Shown: piece after piece, positions 8,537 to 17,117 of the stretch | Position numbering within the stretch: the first letter of the stretch is position 1 | How the letters are laid out: every line of letters starts with the position of its first letter | DNA from: Pseudovibrio sp. Alg231-02 | GTDB taxonomy: Bacteria; Pseudomonadota; Alphaproteobacteria; Rhizobiales; Stappiaceae | Assembly (NCBI RefSeq): GCF_900143565.1 | Contig: NZ_FREX01000002.1 | Span: 783,156 to 847,155, forward strand | DNA length: 64,000 nt | Direction of reading: 5' to 3' | The notes under the pieces: model-generated | Database searches by the model: none | What the model was told of the DNA's origin: nothing | The model's input: the letters and a program-made list of their open reading frames with translations, nothing else | Program-made: the position numbers and the translations under genes

Positions 8537-9304
8537 CTAAAGTGGATCTTCGTCTGGATTGAAACCTTCGAAGACAATCTGGTCAGCGTGTTTTGCCGCG
8601 TTGAGACGATCTTCTTTGGTTCTGACAGTCCATGTCATGGTTGGCAGGCCGTAGAACTCACGCAGGAAACTTGGACCATCTGCTGGCAGATCTTTCACGA
8701 AGAATGAGACGAAGTGTGGGTCTGTGCCTGCCATGTGCACCATCCAGGAGATTTTCTCGATCTCGTGTTCTGTGAGGTGCAGATGATCGTTCTCGCTCAG
8801 CGTGGTCATGGAGATGCAGCCACGTGGAATTTGCGGTGCGACATCCTTCATGGTCCGAAGCATCTTCGGGTCAAAGGATTTTATTGCTGCCGGACCTTTA
8901 TAATCGCTGAGGATTTTGGCGATGGTTTTAATGAACTCATCCTGACCTTCTGAAAGGTTTAGGGTTTTGATTTCAATAACCAGCGGCACCTTGCCATCGA
9001 CCAGGTCGAGCAGTTCTTGCAGGGTCCACATTGGATCAGTGGAGCCGTGCATGGAGAGCTTGCGCAGGTCAGCCAAATCGAAGTCGATGACCTTGCCTTC
9101 GCCGTGTGTCAGGCGCTCAAGGTTCGGGTCGTGAAATACGATGACCTGACCGTCTTTGGTTTCCTGAAGGTCGACTTCAATGGCGAAGTTGCTCTCAATA
9201 GCGGCTTTGACAGCAGACGGGGTGTTTTCAAGAATGCCTGCTTCTTTATTATGGAAGCCGCGGTGAGCGATCGGGCGGGCGGTGAGCCAGGAGAGATCTT
9301 GCAT
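8537..9304 (-). CDS. Glycerophosphodiester phosphodiesterase family protein
   Basis: A 255-residue cytoplasmic TIM-barrel enzyme. The family's catalytic residues are visible: IAHRGFHN (His-Arg), ENTPSAVKAAIE, EVDLQETKDGQVIVFHDPNLERLT (shown as its motifs E-x-D and H-D), and VIEIKTL. Such enzymes hydrolyse glycerophosphodiesters to glycerol-3-phosphate and an alcohol, and this short form resembles UgpQ. There is no signal peptide, in line with a cytoplasmic role. It sits between ridA and the DUF482 gene, a gene order common in Rhizobiales, with 59 bases to ridA. Confidence 0.92.
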   Translation of the reverse strand: MQDLSWLTARPIAHRGFHNKEAGILENTPSAVKAAIESNFAIEVDLQETKDGQVIVFHDPNLERLTHGEGKVIDFDLADLRKLSMHGSTDPMWTLQELLDLVDGKVPLVIEIKTLNLSEGQDEFIKTIAKILSDYKGPAAIKSFDPKMLRTMKDVAPQIPRGCISMTTLSENDHLHLTEHEIEKISWMVHMAGTDPHFVSFFVKDLPADGPSFLREFYGLPTMTWTVRTKEDRLNAAKHADQIVFEGFNPDEDPL

Positions 9305-9363
9305 GGAATATTCGAACTTGCTTCTTCAATAAATGGGAGGTGTTTTGTGTGATCAGAACACAA

Positions 9364-9831
9364 TTAATCAGCAACTTCGAAAATTGCTTCGATCTCAACT
9401 GCTGCGTTGAACGGGAGTGAGCCAGCGCTTACAGCAGAGCGTGCGTGACGGCCTGCATCACCCATAGCGGCAACCATGAAGTCAGATGCGCCGTTGATGA
9501 CTTTTGGCTGGTCGCCGAAGTCGCCATTGGAGTTGACGAAGCCAACGATCTTGACGAGGCGTACGATTTTGGAGAGGTCACCGGTGGCAGCTTTTGCCTG
9601 TGCCAGCAGATTGATTGCGCAAAGACGTGCTGCTTCCACACCATCTTCGATGCTCAAGTCAGCGCCAACCTTGCCGGTTTTTGCGATCTTGCCGTCCTGC
9701 ATTGGCAGCTGGCCGGAGATGAAAAGCTGGTTTCCGGTTTTTACGAAAGGCACGTAATTGGCAGCAGGAGCAGCAGCTTCCGGCAGTGTGACACCAAGCT
9801 TTGCGAGGTTTTGCTGGATTGTATCAGACAT
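9364..9831 (-). CDS. RidA family protein (enamine/imine deaminase-like)
   Basis: A 155-residue member of the YjgF/YER057c/UK114 superfamily. The visible hallmarks are FISGQLPMQDGKIAKTGKVG, ARLCAINLLAQAKAATGDL, KIVGFVNSNGDFGDQP and HARSAVSAGSLPFNAAVEIE, where Arg of HARSAV is the position that contacts the carboxylate in active RidA proteins. RidA hydrolyses reactive 2-aminoacrylate-type enamines released by PLP enzymes. At 155 residues it belongs to the longer subfamily with an N-terminal extension (LGVTLPEAAAPAANYVPFV), whose physiological role is less certain. First gene of the leftward group ridA-GDPD-DUF482. Confidence 0.92.
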   Translation of the reverse strand: MSDTIQQNLAKLGVTLPEAAAPAANYVPFVKTGNQLFISGQLPMQDGKIAKTGKVGADLSIEDGVEAARLCAINLLAQAKAATGDLSKIVRLVKIVGFVNSNGDFGDQPKVINGASDFMVAAMGDAGRHARSAVSAGSLPFNAAVEIEAIFEVAD

Positions 9832-10137
9832 TCGTTTTCCCTCCGGTCGGAATGTTGTTTTGCAATAAGTGATGCAAATCCACGAAAACTCAAGAGTTTA
9901 TCTCTTCACGAAGCCGTGGTCTGCAAGGTGAGGCGCAGACTCACATTAGAATCACTATGGTTGCAAGAGTGCAGGGGGCGTTGTCTACGTGGGAAACGTG
10001 TATCTAATTTGAAAGATTTACCCTAGCACTGATTTCCTTGGTGGAATGTTTGCGTTGGCGGTGGCGTTTATGCACTCTTTGAGGCTGGAAGAGAGGCATG
10101 CCCACGTGTCTTTTGTTCCGACATGATCGGAGGTTTT
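9832..10137. other. Divergent promoter region between ridA and eipB
   Basis: 306 bases without a gene. It must hold both divergent promoters; no clear operator, RNA gene or strong hairpin was recognised. Confidence 0.4.
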
Positions 10138-11067
10138 ATGCTGAAACTACGCTTGAGACATGGTCTTCGCGGGATTGCAGGTTCTTCCCTCTCTATGAGT
10201 TTTCTGCTGTTTCCCTCGTTAGGCAGTGCTGCCGATCTTCAGCCTCACAAAGCCGTTTATGACATGCGATTGTCGAGCGCCCAAAATGGCGCGGACATTT
10301 CTGATGTGAACGGGCGCATGGTCTATGAGCTTTCCGGTTCTGCCTGTGATGGATTTACTGTGGACCTGCGGTTTGTGGTGATGAGTGTTGATGACGAGGG
10401 GCAGGAGACTATCACTGATCTGCGCAGCACTTACTTTGAAGCTCCGGACAATTCTCAGCTTTCGTTTGCCTACAAAACCTTCATCGATGATTTTTTAGCC
10501 GAGCAGGCACAAGGTACAGCGGAGCATCAAAGCTCTAAGGTGGACGTGGATTTGAGCGGACCAGATGAGAAGACGCTGAGCTTTGATGGTTCCATCATGT
10601 TTCCGCTGCAGCATCTGCACAGCGTGATTGATGGAGCCGCTGGTGGGCAGCACTTTATGGTTTCCAAGCTGTATGATGGCAGTGTTACTGGTGAGCAGTT
10701 GTTTGAGGCCACCACTGTTGTTGGCCGCAAGCTGGCTGATCCTTTGGCGCAGCGTTCTGATCAGCTTTCCCTGCCGAATGCTCTGGGACATGCAGATGCC
10801 TGGCCGGTTTCTATCGCTTATTTCAACTTAAGCGATGGTGCGCGCGGTGAGCGGACACCGGACTACCAGTTACGGACAGTGCTTCATGAAAACGGTGTCA
10901 CAAGAAGCATGAACCTGAATTACGGTGTATTTGAGCTGGAAGGTGCTTTGGTTGAGTTGGATCTGAAGCCTATTGTGCATGTCAGTACATGTGGAAGCTC
11001 AGTGGCGCTGGAAGAAGAAGTGAGCGCACCGTTTGCTGGGGCGATCAAGAAAGAGCAGCTGCGGTAG
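10138..11067 (+). CDS. eipB: EipB family envelope integrity protein (DUF1849)
   Basis: A 309-residue exported protein: signal peptide of about 31 residues ending in LGSA-A, then LQPHKAVYDMRLSSAQNG, GRMVYELSGSACDGFTVDLRF, a TDLRSTYFEA segment and FPLQHLHSVIDGA, the pattern of EipB/DUF1849. In Brucella EipB is a periplasmic beta-spiral protein needed for envelope integrity and closed by one disulfide; here the two matching cysteines are Cys70 and Cys285. The start is ATG 10138, five bases after GGAGG (10129-10133), rather than the ATG 15 bases upstream. It converges with dinB, only one base between the stop codons. Function is inferred from the Brucella homologue. Confidence 0.9.
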   Translation: MLKLRLRHGLRGIAGSSLSMSFLLFPSLGSAADLQPHKAVYDMRLSSAQNGADISDVNGRMVYELSGSACDGFTVDLRFVVMSVDDEGQETITDLRSTYFEAPDNSQLSFAYKTFIDDFLAEQAQGTAEHQSSKVDVDLSGPDEKTLSFDGSIMFPLQHLHSVIDGAAGGQHFMVSKLYDGSVTGEQLFEATTVVGRKLADPLAQRSDQLSLPNALGHADAWPVSIAYFNLSDGARGERTPDYQLRTVLHENGVTRSMNLNYGVFELEGALVELDLKPIVHVSTCGSSVALEEEVSAPFAGAIKKEQLR

Positions 11068-11068
11068 C

Positions 11069-12367
11069 TCAGCGTTTGCTCGGTGATTTTATGGAGCGGC
11101 CAAGAGAGACGACTGAGCTGTCTTTGAATTTCCCGCGCAAGGCATCCATTGCCCGTTCTGCTTTGGCGCGTTTTTCTGCTTGTTCGTCCAGTAAGTCTTC
11201 CGGATCGGCCTGATCTGCCGGGCCTAAATCTCCAATCCCTACACCAATGAGGCGAAATCGCATTTTGCCGTCGGCCACATTGTGCAGCAGATCGTCTGCT
11301 GTGCGGAAAATCTTGTCGGCCAGTTGGGTGGGATCATGCAGCATGCGCGAACGGGTGATGGTTTTGAAGTCGGCTGTCTTGAGTTTCAGCGTGACGGACC
11401 TGCCAGACTTTTCTGCCTTCTTGGTACGGTAGGAGACTTTTTCAGTCAGCGCCCAAAGGCTTTTTGAAAGCTGAGTGACGTCAGAGACATCCGTGTTGAA
11501 TGTGGTTTCGCCGCTGATGCTTTTTGCGCCTCTGTTTGAGGAGACGTGCCGGTCATCTTCCCCCTGACACAACTTTGCAAGGCGCAAGCCCATGGCGCCG
11601 TACTTGCGTGCGAGGTCTGTCGGGTCCTTGAGCTGCAGCTGGCCGATGGTTTTGATGCCGTCCCGTTCCAGCTTGGCCTGAAACACCTTGCCAACGCCCC
11701 AGATGACGCTGGTTGGCTGTTTGGCGAGGAACTCTTTCTTCTCTGCATCGCCAATGACCGAAAAACCGCGGGGTTTGTCCAGGTCTGAGGCGATTTTGGC
11801 GAGAAATTTGTTGGGCGCGAGGCCGACGGAGACTGAGAGCCCGAGTTCTGTTTGGATCTTGTTCACGAACTGGACGAGCAGTTCTGCTGGTGTCGCGCCA
11901 TGAAGTTTCTGCGTGCCGGAAAGGTCGAGGAAGGCTTCGTCAATGGATAGGGGTTCGACAAGCGGGGTAAGTTTTTCCATCTCTTCGCGAATTTGGCGGC
12001 CAACCTGAGAGTACAGTTCCATGCGCGGTTTGATCACGACGGCGTCCGGGCAGGCATCGAGTGCCTTGAACATGGGCATGGCAGAGCGCACGCCGTAAAT
12101 GCGGGCGATGTAACACGCTGCGGAGACAACGCCCCGCTGGCCTCCACCAACAATGACGGGGCGGTCTGCCAGCTCTGGGTTCTCGCGCTTTTCGACGGAG
12201 GCATAAAAGGCGTCGCAGTCGATGTGAGCGATCTCGAGTGTATCCAGTTCTGCATGGGCAAGGATGCGTGGGCTGCCGCATTTGGGGCAGCGCGTCAGGT
12301 CTGCCCGAAACCTGCGTGTACAGTCCCTGCAGAGTGCTTTGAGGGGAGTGGTGGCCTCAGGTGCCAT
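11069..12367 (-). CDS. dinB: DNA polymerase IV (DinB) with N-terminal zinc finger
   Basis: Y-family translesion polymerase. The 432-residue protein starts with a CRDC...CPKC pair (Cys13/16 and 27/30) that probably binds zinc, a feature of many Rhizobiales DinB proteins and absent from Escherichia coli. The palm follows: [19 protein letters not shown] (metal-binding D, YASVE), [15 protein letters not shown], and [11 protein letters not shown] with the catalytic D-E. The little-finger domain is at residues of about 265-385. The C-terminus is charged and lacks an obvious QLxLF-type clamp motif; QADPEDLL occurs near the end. It lies tail to tail with eipB. Confidence 0.95.
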   Translation of the reverse strand: MAPEATTPLKALCRDCTRRFRADLTRCPKCGSPRILAHAELDTLEIAHIDCDAFYASVEKRENPELADRPVIVGGGQRGVVSAACYIARIYGVRSAMPMFKALDACPDAVVIKPRMELYSQVGRQIREEMEKLTPLVEPLSIDEAFLDLSGTQKLHGATPAELLVQFVNKIQTELGLSVSVGLAPNKFLAKIASDLDKPRGFSVIGDAEKKEFLAKQPTSVIWGVGKVFQAKLERDGIKTIGQLQLKDPTDLARKYGAMGLRLAKLCQGEDDRHVSSNRGAKSISGETTFNTDVSDVTQLSKSLWALTEKVSYRTKKAEKSGRSVTLKLKTADFKTITRSRMLHDPTQLADKIFRTADDLLHNVADGKMRFRLIGVGIGDLGPADQADPEDLLDEQAEKRAKAERAMDALRGKFKDSSVVSLGRSIKSPSKR

Positions 12368-12422
12368 GGAAGCCAGACCTTAGATTGCTTTTGGAGTTCA
12401 GGTGCAGGGTCTGTAGCATGAC

Positions 12423-12842
12423 CTAGTCCTCAATCTCCCAGGAAATTCGTGCGCCGCCCACATAAAACACGGAATTGCGCATCTGGTCTTTGTCCCATTC
12501 CTCAATCGTCCAGTCTTTTGAGTTGACGGAATCAAAGTTCAGGAAAAACTTGTCTTGCAAAAACATGCCGACAATAGGGTGTTTGATCGTGGTGTAAGCG
12601 CCACCGCCCGGTTCGTGGAGTTTGAACTCAAGACTCTCTTCGACCCTGATCTTCAGCGTACTGATGGCCCCTTGTGGCGATGTTGCGGGGCGCTGGCAGT
12701 CATGTGCGGCAAACTCCAGAAGTATGGAGCCGGGGCCGCCGGATACACCGGAGGTGAACAGGGCGCTTTGCAATATCGCCCCGTTTAAATGTCCAAAACG
12801 CTCCAGAAAATACTGAAGGGTCGTGCTTGAAAGTTGTTCCAC
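12423..12842 (-). CDS. Hypothetical protein, unrecognised (139 aa)
   Basis: A 139-residue soluble protein without signal peptide or membrane segment. I do not recognise the family. It has a helical start (LQYFLERFGHLNGAILQSAL), a middle with predicted beta strands, and an aromatic, acidic end (DWTIEEWDKDQ, YVGGARISWEIED). The codon usage and absence of overlapping candidates make it a likely real gene. It stands between dinB and the HAD gene on the same strand, with 46 bases to the HAD stop codon and 55 to dinB, so it may be cotranscribed with them. No function is proposed. Confidence 0.7.
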   Translation of the reverse strand: MEQLSSTTLQYFLERFGHLNGAILQSALFTSGVSGGPGSILLEFAAHDCQRPATSPQGAISTLKIRVEESLEFKLHEPGGGAYTTIKHPIVGMFLQDKFFLNFDSVNSKDWTIEEWDKDQMRNSVFYVGGARISWEIED

Positions 12843-12888
12843 GCTTGGATTCTCTGGTTTTGTGAAAGGTTCACTTACAGCTGTGAGC

Positions 12889-13569
12889 TTACCTTACCGC
12901 AGCGACCAGCAGATTTTCAATAAAATCGCCTGTTTCTTTCCAGCAATTGCTCTTCAGAGCAACGTTTGGCAGATCTCCAGCGGTTGCGAAGAAGCGTGAG
13001 TCAGCAATGAAATGTACGAGCTGTACGTGAGGGGTACTTTTGCCGACGGAGATAATGTTGGTTGGGCTGTCGTCAATGAAAATAACCGGGTGATGGCCCC
13101 GTTTAGCGCATAAAGCCGCAACGGCTCCGCCTTTCGGGCCTTCGTTGGTGACGAGCGGGTAGTCCATGCCAAGACGCGCGAGCAGGTTTTCACGGGCGGA
13201 TTTGTTGTGGCTCCCGGGCAAGTTGGTCAGGATGACGATGTCGCAGAGCTTTGACAGGCGCTCAAGCTGTTCAGCTGCATGTGGAACAGCTTCCTGCTTG
13301 CCGACTTCGCTTTCGAAGAAATCATGAATGACTGCCATGCAGGCATCGTCTGTCAGGTTCTCGCCAGTCTGCGTGTAGACCATGTTTGCCTTGAGGCGGT
13401 AGGCGGTTTCCTTGAAGGCGACGCCTTGACCTTTCATGAAACGCTCAAGGTGCGGGATGAATTGCAGCAAAACTTCGTCCACGTCGCAGATGAGGAGCGG
13501 ATGGGCGCGTTTTTCGATCTCTTTGATTTGCTGCAATGCGCTGGCGTTTGCGGTCTCAATGTTGGGCAA
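12889..13569 (-). CDS. HAD superfamily hydrolase
   Basis: A 226-residue cytoplasmic HAD-type phosphatase. The four motifs are visible: ICDVDEVLL (DxD, nucleophile Asp), VILTNLPG (Thr of motif II), the conserved Lys in EGPKGGAVAAL, and the acidic pair of motif IV in VIFIDDSPTNI. The cap appears small and helical (residues about 45-90), so a small-molecule phosphate is likely, but no substrate can be named. The start is a TTG at 13569 with GGAGG 11 bases upstream; it overlaps the end of the DUF3572 gene by 14 bases, indicating coupled translation. Confidence 0.85.
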   Translation of the reverse strand: MPNIETANASALQQIKEIEKRAHPLLICDVDEVLLQFIPHLERFMKGQGVAFKETAYRLKANMVYTQTGENLTDDACMAVIHDFFESEVGKQEAVPHAAEQLERLSKLCDIVILTNLPGSHNKSARENLLARLGMDYPLVTNEGPKGGAVAALCAKRGHHPVIFIDDSPTNIISVGKSTPHVQLVHFIADSRFFATAGDLPNVALKSNCWKETGDFIENLLVAAVR

Positions 13570-13861
13570 GGAAATCTACGCCTCCAGCAAGTTTAAGATG
13601 AGCTGCGGCAATCATGGTCGGGCGAACGCCGACACTTTCTGTGTAGGCGAGCAGTAGTTGCTCGTCCTGCATCAGGAATTCAAGGACGCCTGCCAGGAAG
13701 CCCGGCTCGGCTGCCGCATCGCGAATCTCTTGAGGCCCAATCCCGGCTAAAGACAGGAAGCGACCGAGCTGTTCGGGCTCGCTGCCAAGAAATGTAAGGG
13801 CACCAATTGCAATTTCCTGTGCAGTATCTTCGGTCAAACTGCCGGTTTTGCCTAAATTCAT
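13556..13861 (-). CDS. DUF3572 family protein
   Basis: A 101-residue helical protein matching DUF3572, a family nearly confined to Alphaproteobacteria: AQEIAIGALTFLGSEPEQL, RFLSLAGIGPQEIRDAA and EPGFLAGVLEFLMQDEQLLL are its usual blocks. No activity is known. It often sits directly upstream of divK on the opposite strand, as here (153 bases, divergent). Its end overlaps the TTG start of the HAD gene, so both are one transcription unit. Family assignment is confident; function unknown. Confidence 0.88.
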   Translation of the reverse strand: MNLGKTGSLTEDTAQEIAIGALTFLGSEPEQLGRFLSLAGIGPQEIRDAAAEPGFLAGVLEFLMQDEQLLLAYTESVGVRPTMIAAAHLKLAGGVDFLAQH

Positions 13862-14014
13862 TGGTGTTTGCCTTTCTGAAACGAATCCGAATTAACTATG
13901 TAGCAGGAAATTTAGTGTGGGACTTGTCCCAATGCCAGTCGCAACGCGGCTGCATCACACCTTTATTTATGGCTAAACCATTTTTGGGGCGGCATTCTGT
14001 GCAGGACTGAACTG

Positions 14015-14386
14015 ATGCAAAAGACCGTGCTGATTGTTGAAGACAACGAACTCAACATGAAGCTGTTTAACGATCTGCTTGAAGCTCATGGATACGCGAC
14101 CTTGCAGTCTCGCAATGGCATGGAAGCGCTTGAGCTTGCTCGTGCACATAAGCCGGATCTGATCCTGATGGATATCCAGCTGCCTGAAGTTTCAGGGCTT
14201 GAAGTGACCAAATGGATCAAAGAGGATGATGACTTAAAGATCATTCCTGTGATTGCGGTGACTGCTTTTGCCATGAAGGGGGATGAGGAGCGCATTCGCC
14301 AGGGCGGATGTGAGGCCTACATTTCCAAGCCAATCTCTGTTGGCAACTTCCTGGAGACAGTCTCAGGGTTCCTGAAGGACACCTAA
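14015..14386 (+). CDS. divK: Polar-differentiation response regulator DivK
   Basis: A 123-residue single-domain receiver. It carries the acidic pocket VEDNELN, the phospho-acceptor in [13 protein letters not shown] (Asp53), the switch residue in [11 protein letters not shown] and the invariant Lys of YISKPIS. With no output domain and near identity to Caulobacter and Brucella DivK, it is the diffusible cell-fate regulator phosphorylated by DivJ/PleC-type kinases that tunes the CckA-ChpT-CtrA pathway. In many relatives divK is followed by pleD; here nearly 1 kb without a gene follows. It is divergent from the DUF3572 gene. Confidence 0.94.
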   Translation: MQKTVLIVEDNELNMKLFNDLLEAHGYATLQSRNGMEALELARAHKPDLILMDIQLPEVSGLEVTKWIKEDDDLKIIPVIAVTAFAMKGDEERIRQGGCEAYISKPISVGNFLETVSGFLKDT

Positions 14387-14821
14387 TACAACCGTGATTA
14401 GTTGTGATTGTGGTTAATTGGTAAATTGTGCTCAGCTAGAAGTTGTGGGTTTACCGATCCTCAGAAAGCAAAGCTTTAGTAACCTGTTTGATCTTACCAG
14501 TTTTCATTGAGTGAAAGACTCTCATCAAAAGTCGTAGGTCTTTGAAACTAGATGAAATCACCGAGTGAGTCTTGCGGGGACTATTGGGTTTCTGTGCGTA
14601 TGCCTCTTGATAATCGGCGGTTTCTTTCCTTTTGTTGTGTATAGGTGAAGAATCCCCTCCATTTTCAGGAGCGCAATTACCTTAAAGCTTTACTAAAGTC
14701 GTAAATGTTGCGATGGTGATATACGAAATCATCAGCTTCATGAATTTATTGACTGCAAAATTGCAGTATTGGCCTTTGGTTGATTGAATAAGTCCCGGCA
14801 ATACTGCTTCATAGTTTCCCT

Positions 14822-14971
14822 ACGGAGCGCTCAGGTCCGCCGCATCTCCTGGGTCCGTGGGGTTGGCCGGCGAGTAAGCGGGTTCTGAGTGGCCTCCTCG
14901 TGTCATCCGGTTCTCGCCGGCCACCACTTCTTTCCAATAGTAGAGGATTGACGCTCACAGGCATGGGCCTG
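14822..14971 (+). ncRNA. Candidate structured small RNA (three consecutive hairpins)
   Basis: Hairpin 1 pairs ACGGA with TCCGT (14822-14859) and CAGG with CCTG inside. Hairpin 2 is very stable: TGGCCGGCGAG (14864-14874) pairs perfectly with CTCGCCGGCCA (14913-14923) and its loop displays GGCCTCCTCG, an anti-Shine-Dalgarno-like CCUCCU. Hairpin 3 pairs CACAGGC with GCCTGTG (about 14957-14974). It does not show the core motifs of SRP RNA, RNase P RNA or tmRNA. Strand is a guess; no clear terminator or promoter was found. Confidence 0.3.
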
Positions 14972-15322
14972 TGCATCTGGTGCTGTTTGCGCTGGATTCT
15001 GCGCGTCTATGCCAGAGTTGGTGCGTGGAGGGCTTGCAGGAGGCGTGAGGCTGGTGTGATCGGTCATTCAGTCAGGGCGATTTTCTTATGTGTCAAAGTG
15101 ATCGTGGTGGCCAATTCTCATTGAATTTGAAGCGGAATTGACCGTATTGACCGGACTATACTCAGTCCAATTCCTCTTGTGTGAGGAAATGTTGTCCACC
15201 CCTGACAATTGAGTGGTTCGAGCGTGCAAGCGTGTTGGTTGAGGAGTGCTCAGTTAGCGATTCTTGCTTGCGCTTGAGTGCTGGAGGGGCTGTCGTGAGA
15301 ACGCGCTCTTGAGAGCGCATAC

Positions 15323-15357
15323 AAAAAAGGCGCTTGCAGACTGCAAACGCCTTTTTT
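15323..15357 (-). terminator. Rho-independent terminator of rpmG (symmetrical)
   Basis: AAAAAAGGCG (15323-15332) pairs with CGCCTTTTTT (15348-15357), extended by TTGCAG/CTGCAA in the middle. It follows the rpmG stop codon by 24 bases on the minus strand; the T and A runs on both sides mean it could also stop plus-strand transcripts from the divK side. Confidence 0.9.
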
Positions 15358-15380
15358 GAAAATTCAGATGAATCCAAGAC

Positions 15381-15548
15381 TTACTTGATCTTGGTTTCCT
15401 TGAACTCAACGTGCTTCTTTACGACTGGGTCGTATTTACGCTTCACCATTTTTTCGGTCATGGTGCGGGAGTTCTTTTTGGTCACGTAGAAGTAGCCGGT
15501 GTCCGCTGTGGACTGCAGCTTGATCTTAATGGTGGTCGCCTTGGCCAT
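15381..15548 (-). CDS. rpmG: 50S ribosomal protein L33
   Basis: A 55-residue basic protein read leftward from ATG 15548: it begins [20 protein letters not shown] and contains [18 protein letters not shown], the L33 signature. It lacks the CxxC pairs of the zinc-binding paralogue, so it is the zinc-independent form. L33 sits near the E site of the large subunit. The gene stands alone, with AGGA upstream of the start and a strong terminator at 15323-15357. Length equals that of alphaproteobacterial L33. Confidence 0.96.
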   Translation of the reverse strand: MAKATTIKIKLQSTADTGYFYVTKKNSRTMTEKMVKRKYDPVVKKHVEFKETKIK

Positions 15549-15711
15549 CGCTAAGGATCCTGTCTGTTTTCGGCCTTTTTAAGAAGTGGCCGGTTGTTTT
15601 GTTTGTCCCGGTGGCACCCTCACACCTTCGCTTCGGGTAGGGTGCGCTTCCGGGGAAACTTTGGGAATTCAGCGCGCACATTACTAATCACAGGGCTAAA
15701 GTCAAGATGCA

Positions 15712-16893
15712 TTAGGGCGCTGAGCCGAGTCTTGTCCCCCTTATCAGGCATATAATTACATATGCGCCCAAGAATCCTGCAAATACCAGTGGTAGTCCGT
15801 CTGCACCCCACGCGGAAAGAGCAAGTCCGGTGCTGGCAGGGCCTACCAACTGGCCAATAGAATACATGAGAACGAAGGCTGCGTTGGCGGAGGCCAGGTT
15901 AGCCCCATCAAAGCGTGCACCAAGGTGTGTGAGGCCAACTGTGTAGAGCCCGGCCACGACGCCGCCCCAGACAAAGAGAAGAGCGCAAATGCCATAAAAA
16001 CTGCCGGAGAGCGGGATCATAAGCAGTGCGCCGATCACACCAAAAGCTCCGCAATAGACCAGCAGATGACGGCGGTTCATGCGATCAGAGAGCATTCCCA
16101 GCGGGATCTGGAGTACCATATTGCCGGCAGCCATTGCAGAGACAAGCAGGGTCGCAGTTTGCGCTGTCAGGCCAATCTTGAGGCCGAACAAAGGAAGCAG
16201 TGATATGCCTGATTGTTCCACAGCTCCGAAGACAAATCCGGCGAATGTGGCAGCTGGAGCTATCCACAAAAATGCATAGAGCTTTGAGGTTGCTTCACTT
16301 TCGATTCTCGGCGCAGCGTTGAAGCCGATCAACACAGGTAAGGCTGCAATAATGATGCCTGCGCTTGCCAGCAAGAATGGGAGTGCGCCTGTTGTGCCCG
16401 CAAATGCAAGTACCAGAGGCCCTGAGGCAAAGCCAAGGGCCAGCACAGTGGCGTAAACGCCCATGAGGAAGCCTCTGTGCTTTGAAGGTGCCAGTGCGTT
16501 GATCCAGAACTCGGAGAGGATGAAGGCAGAGGTTGTTGCGCCGTGGAACAGCAGACGGAGTGGAAACCATGCCCAGAAGTTTTCAAACACAAAAAAGAAG
16601 GGCAGGGAGAAGCCTGCGACCAACAGGCTGATCAGGAGCGCCTGAGGTGTGCCCAGTTTGCGTGCAAGGTAGGGGCCGACCGGTGTCGCAACAATGGAGG
16701 CAACGCCGGAGAATGCGGTGTTGATGCCGATCCATGTGTCGCTGACACCGCGATACTCAAGCGTGAGCGCAAGCAGAGGCAGGCTTGCGGACAGAGAAAG
16801 GCCAACAGCTGTGATCGCTGCGATGGCTGCAATGATGCCGCGAATCTGTTTCTGTGAGAGGGAATTGGCTAAAGTGCCCGATGTCTGAAGCAT
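15712..16893 (-). CDS. MFS transporter, YcaD-like
   Basis: A 393-residue inner-membrane protein with twelve predicted hydrophobic segments. The first half shows TPVGPYLARKLGTPQALL, a variant of the MFS loop 2-3 motif, and the second half repeats it as IPLGMLSDRMNRRHLLV. FWINALAPSKHRGFLMGVYA in the fourth to fifth segments is typical of the YcaD-type clade of uncharacterised drug/metabolite exporters. Substrate is unknown. It reads leftward between the Nudix gene and rpmG, each more than 150 bases away, so it is probably monocistronic. Confidence 0.88.
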   Translation of the reverse strand: MLQTSGTLANSLSQKQIRGIIAAIAAITAVGLSLSASLPLLALTLEYRGVSDTWIGINTAFSGVASIVATPVGPYLARKLGTPQALLISLLVAGFSLPFFFVFENFWAWFPLRLLFHGATTSAFILSEFWINALAPSKHRGFLMGVYATVLALGFASGPLVLAFAGTTGALPFLLASAGIIIAALPVLIGFNAAPRIESEATSKLYAFLWIAPAATFAGFVFGAVEQSGISLLPLFGLKIGLTAQTATLLVSAMAAGNMVLQIPLGMLSDRMNRRHLLVYCGAFGVIGALLMIPLSGSFYGICALLFVWGGVVAGLYTVGLTHLGARFDGANLASANAAFVLMYSIGQLVGPASTGLALSAWGADGLPLVFAGFLGAYVIICLIRGTRLGSAP

Positions 16894-17117
16894 TTACACA
16901 ACTGCGTTTCAAGCTCGTTACGAGCAGGTGCTTTCGTCCATATTACGCTTATATACATTCACGCGTCATGTTCTAAAGCCGTGTTTCATGCGTGTTCTTG
17001 TCCGAAAAACAGATCTGCTTTCGGGGATACGCTCTAAATGCTTCTATCAGGAAAAGTGCAAGGCGCAACACATAGTATCGTGGCGATATATGTTTGTTGC
17101 GCCTTGGATAATCAGAA

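Larger units (their letters stand above)
14387..15380. other. Gene-free gap between divK and rpmG where pleD is often found
   Basis: About 1 kb with no convincing coding frame; the frame at 14900-15124 is short, Cys/Arg-rich and unlike any family. It holds a row of strong hairpins around 14822-14971 (listed as a candidate RNA), a TTCCTC/GAGGAA hairpin near 15170-15187 and the rpmG terminator. No remnant of a GGDEF domain was recognised in any frame. Confidence 0.5.

Noticed and set aside
14822..14974. SRP RNA, RNase P RNA or tmRNA
   Set aside because: The core conserved motifs of these RNAs are absent, so only a generic structured-RNA candidate is reported.
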